DNA of 64,000 nt, taken from assembly GCA_047967505.1 (NCBI GenBank), contig CM106541.1, one strand, 5' to 3'. The notes under the pieces were generated by a model. It worked only from the letters and a program-made list of their open reading frames with translations. It did not search any database and was not told where the DNA came from. The position numbers and the translations under genes were made by a program. This DNA comes from Dipteris shenzhenensis. Lineage: Eukaryota; Polypodiophyta; Polypodiopsida; Gleicheniales. Positions 61,370 through 64,000 of this stretch are shown here, one piece after another. The first letter of the stretch is position 1; each line of letters starts with the position of its first letter.

Positions 61370-61789
61370 AGTTGCAAGCTTGGACGAAGCCCATAGAGAT
61401 GGAAATGATGATGATGATGATGATGATGGCAATGGGAGACGAATGTTGCTGCAGGAGACAATGCCAGTCCAGGAATCCTATCGACCATTTTTTGTACTAT
61501 TACATACTGTATTAGGGACCTTTGTCTCATGCTGCAATCAAGTGATACAACAAGAGAGTACAAGTACTCTTGAGCTACTCTTGAGCATTGCCTTCAGTAA
61601 CTGGTTGGGCACACCAAAGCATGGGCAGATTGGCAAGATGGAGATGGGCTGGGCAGCTTCAATTGCTCCTCGGAAGGCAGTGCTCATAAATCATACCCTT
61701 GCCAATCTCGGGTTTCGAACCACACAGATTCTGAACTGGAGGTAAATTTCAGTGGTGATTGAATATTTGACCTCATCTCCATCTTAAAT
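61370..61789 (-). other. 5' flank of the host gene
   Basis: Includes the probable 5' UTR with a GAT/ATC microsatellite (61405-61428). No confident TATA box or transcription start was identified. Confidence 0.4.
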
Positions 61790-62290
61790 ATTGTATAGGG
61801 TGGTGAGAGACCAGATATGACGGCATAGGAGGGCATCGTGAAAAGTGATGCTTGGGAGTTGTTGGAACCACCTAAGGAAATAATTTCATTGGCTACAAAT
61901 GGGTCTACAAGGTAAAGCACAAATCTGGTGAGAGTGTCAAAAAGAATAAAGCGAGGTGGCAAAAGGATATGCTTAGTAGGAGCGTATGATGAGACATTTC
62001 CCTCAGTCACAAGGATGAATGCAATCTACCTTATTCTATCTCTTACATAAAGTATGGGCTTACGCTTGCATCAAATGGATGTTAAATCTACATTCCTTAT
62101 TGGAGAACTACAAAAAAGAGAGGCGAGTTTGATTCCAAAAGTGAGAAGTGCATAAATGTTAGGTATACAAAGGAAGATGAAGCTTATAAGTTGTACAATC
62201 ATGCAACTCATAAAATGTTTGCTTCTTTCACTGCAGTGTTTGATGAGAAAGTAAATCAAGATACTTGCCATCATGGTATAAAGACTTAGA
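61790..62290 (+). pseudogene. Copia RT and integrase C-terminal fragments, rearranged
   Basis: SWELLEPPKEI with GYKWVYKVK-like text and YDETFPSV, then LHQMDVKSTFLIGELQK, are copia RT. From 62109, FDSKSEKCINVRYTKEDEAY and KLY with VFDEK are the integrase C-terminal region, which normally precedes the RT, so the order is scrambled. Confidence 0.65.
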
Positions 62291-62639
62291 TGGAAGAGCA
62301 AACTTTGACACATGAGCATATTCATTGATTCTAAGACACATCAATCCACATGAGCATAGTTAATGATCCAATAATCTTCGGATGTTCAACACTTGGCTTA
62401 TGTCCACTTGAAGCTTCCTTTGGTGTCATATCACAGGTTCAAACAGAGGAATTGTTATGCAAAACTACTTCTACCCAATACATATCAAGCATCTCCTCAA
62501 TCTACATCATGCTTCTTGGTGTCGTTCTTCCTTTTTGCTACTCCATTTTGTTGTCGTGTCTTAGACAAGGGAAACTCCCTGGATATTACCAACTATTTTC
62601 AAAATCTCAATAAATGTTTATAGATATATCCTTTGTCAT

Positions 62640-64000
62640 TGTTAGATCAAAGACAAGCTAATCAAGTTTCTATCATAGTCATGAATTAATGAATCTTTCA
62701 AGAAGTTCAAATATTTTCTTCTTGAAGTATACAATGACTTTTTTCATGTAGCCATCAATAAATGTGAAAGAGTACTTGATACCACTAAACGATGGTGTAC
62801 GATTTATACACCCTACTAGGTCAATGTGAAAGAGTACTTGGTACCACTAAATGATGGTGTACAAGTCCTACTAGGTCAGTGTGAAAAATTTCCAATGGTC
62901 TCTTAGCTCTAGTGGCCTGGTTATTCTATTTCCTATAAAGGGATCCTTCACACAAATTCCTCTCTTTGGGAGTCCATTGTCTATGTTCCTATGTTCCCCC
63001 TATGTTTAGCCAACTATATGGATCTAAAGTGAACATGTGCATAACTTTGGTGCCATAGTTAAGAGGAGTTATATGCAATTATGTAGACTCTTTCTCTTGA
63101 GGGTGTGACTAACAACTTGTGAAAAATGTCATCTCTCAATCTGTGTCCAATGGTTCCTTTTGGATTGAATTCCTGGGTGAAAAGATCACATTCTTGTCAT
63201 CAAGGAGAACCCAATTTTTTTTTCATCATGTACAATTGACAATAGATTCATGGCAAGTTCTCACATCAAGCACATTAAAAATCATGCCATTTGGAAGTTG
63301 GATCAGTATATCGCAATCCCTTTAATTACAAATGGATGATTGTATCCAAGATGAGCACCTAGAGCTTCCTTGTGTTTAGAGCATGTATCTTGAATTATAA
63401 TTTTTGCAACACATGTTTTGTGAGGTACGTAACATGCACTATCCAAATATCATAGTTTGATTTTGTTGGTGCAATCAAAGATGTACATAACCTTATGTTT
63501 GAGATCTTGACATGGCTTGTTTGGCATAGTTGACCCTTTTGCCATTGCACAACACATCTAAGACTTCAACTCTTTTGAGCCTTTTAAAGCATACTCTTCT
63601 TCTATTGCATGTGCCAGAACTACTTCTTAATGTTATTGCCTTGCCTTATGCTTGCTAGTGTAGTCTCTAGAAATATGGCCTATTCTACCAAGATTTATGA
63701 CTCTTAATTTTATTCTTTATAGGTGATTTCCATTTGGTACAATGCTAATATCTTTGTTGACTTTGATTGTTCTTGTTTTATCTAGGTTTAAACTAAGAAA
63801 TCCCATTATGATGTGTGCATACTTCTAAGGCTTCATGCCTTTGAGATGCATATGATGCATCTTTTCCACTCGTGCAACCTCACCAAAGTCTTCCCCTAAT
63901 CTTTTTTGCCTATCCTCCTATTGGATAAATAGGTTAATCGATCATGAAACTCGATAGCCATGCCTCTGGCAATCAATGCTAGTCTAAGGTTCTTAAAGTA
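62640..64000 (-). pseudogene. Copia integrase and preintegrase region, decayed
   Basis: On the minus strand RPLEIFHTDLVGLVHH, SFTFIDGYMKKVIVYFKKK and, further upstream, LLSIV-like protease/preintegrase text. Many stops. Opposite in orientation to the neighbouring copia fragment. Confidence 0.55.
62764..62880. repeat. Two-copy tandem repeat of about 58-61 bp
   Basis: gtgaaagagtacttgatacc (62764) and gtgaaagagtacttggtacc (62825) begin two similar copies, each ending cctactaggtca. Confidence 0.8.

Noticed and set aside
61251-61745. 164-codon plus-strand open frame with an Asp run
   Set aside because: Antisense to host exon 1; the Asp run is the GAT microsatellite.
1-64000. tRNA or rRNA genes
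   Set aside because: None recognised on either strand. The only tRNA-related sequences are the short primer-binding sites of LTR elements.

Overview
The window is nuclear DNA of a land plant with a large, transposon-choked genome. It has split genes with GT-AG introns, Ty1/copia and Ty3/gypsy LTR retrotransposons, several LINE families and a MITE. The LINE-A reverse transcriptase resembles proteins I associate with fern genomes, so a fern is my best guess; a gymnosperm cannot be excluded from sequence alone.

The one host gene recognised is on the minus strand. It encodes a DUF1749/UPF0613 alpha/beta-hydrolase. Eight exons (812 bp of coding sequence) are spread from 61369 down to 7339, about 54 kb. 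Exon order is 61220-61369, 53257-53333, 33989-34094, 16587-16679, 16307-16372, 15895-16040, 14305-14413 and 7339-7403. Every junction is GT-AG and keeps the reading frame. The C-terminal exon or exons were not found and probably lie beyond base 1. Almost everything else is intron content, so the window is essentially one gene with introns of about 7.9, 19.2, 17.3, 0.2, 0.3, 1.5 and 6.9 kb.

Left end (1-7.3 kb, downstream of exon 8): a decayed copia element split by a minus-oriented solo LTR, itself split by a 5'-truncated LINE (LINE-B) with a 15-bp target duplication. Next comes an L1-like LINE (LINE-C) whose endonuclease is split by a 559-bp-period direct repeat. Intron 7 (7.4-14.3 kb) holds LINE 3' tails, a LINE-A copy carrying a 185-bp tandem repeat and a 646-bp MITE, and a LINE RT fragment.

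Intron 3 (16.7-34.0 kb) holds a LINE-A copy split by a complete gypsy element (19003-24676, TSD tcaca), and a complete copia element (26436-32338, TSD agtgg) inserted in another LINE. Intron 2 (34.1-53.3 kb) holds LINE-A copies, an internally deleted copia element (38278-40079), a LINE-A/LINE-B chimera, a gypsy 3' end with LTR, an ORF1-like gene and a reverse-oriented LINE-A. Intron 1 (53.3-61.2 kb) holds a copia leader, gypsy LTRs, and a gypsy-type RNaseH-integrase-chromodomain element whose gag is of copia type. The right end (61.4-64.0 kb) is the 5' flank of the gene with decayed copia pieces.

The main unusual signals are: the host gene reconstructed through about 53 kb of transposons; copia leaders packed with GTAC motifs; a recurrent LINE 3' cassette (palindrome, then TTAATA-like motif, then a microsatellite of variable unit); and chimeric ORFs joining domains of different element families. 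All classifications come from reading motifs; no database search was run.
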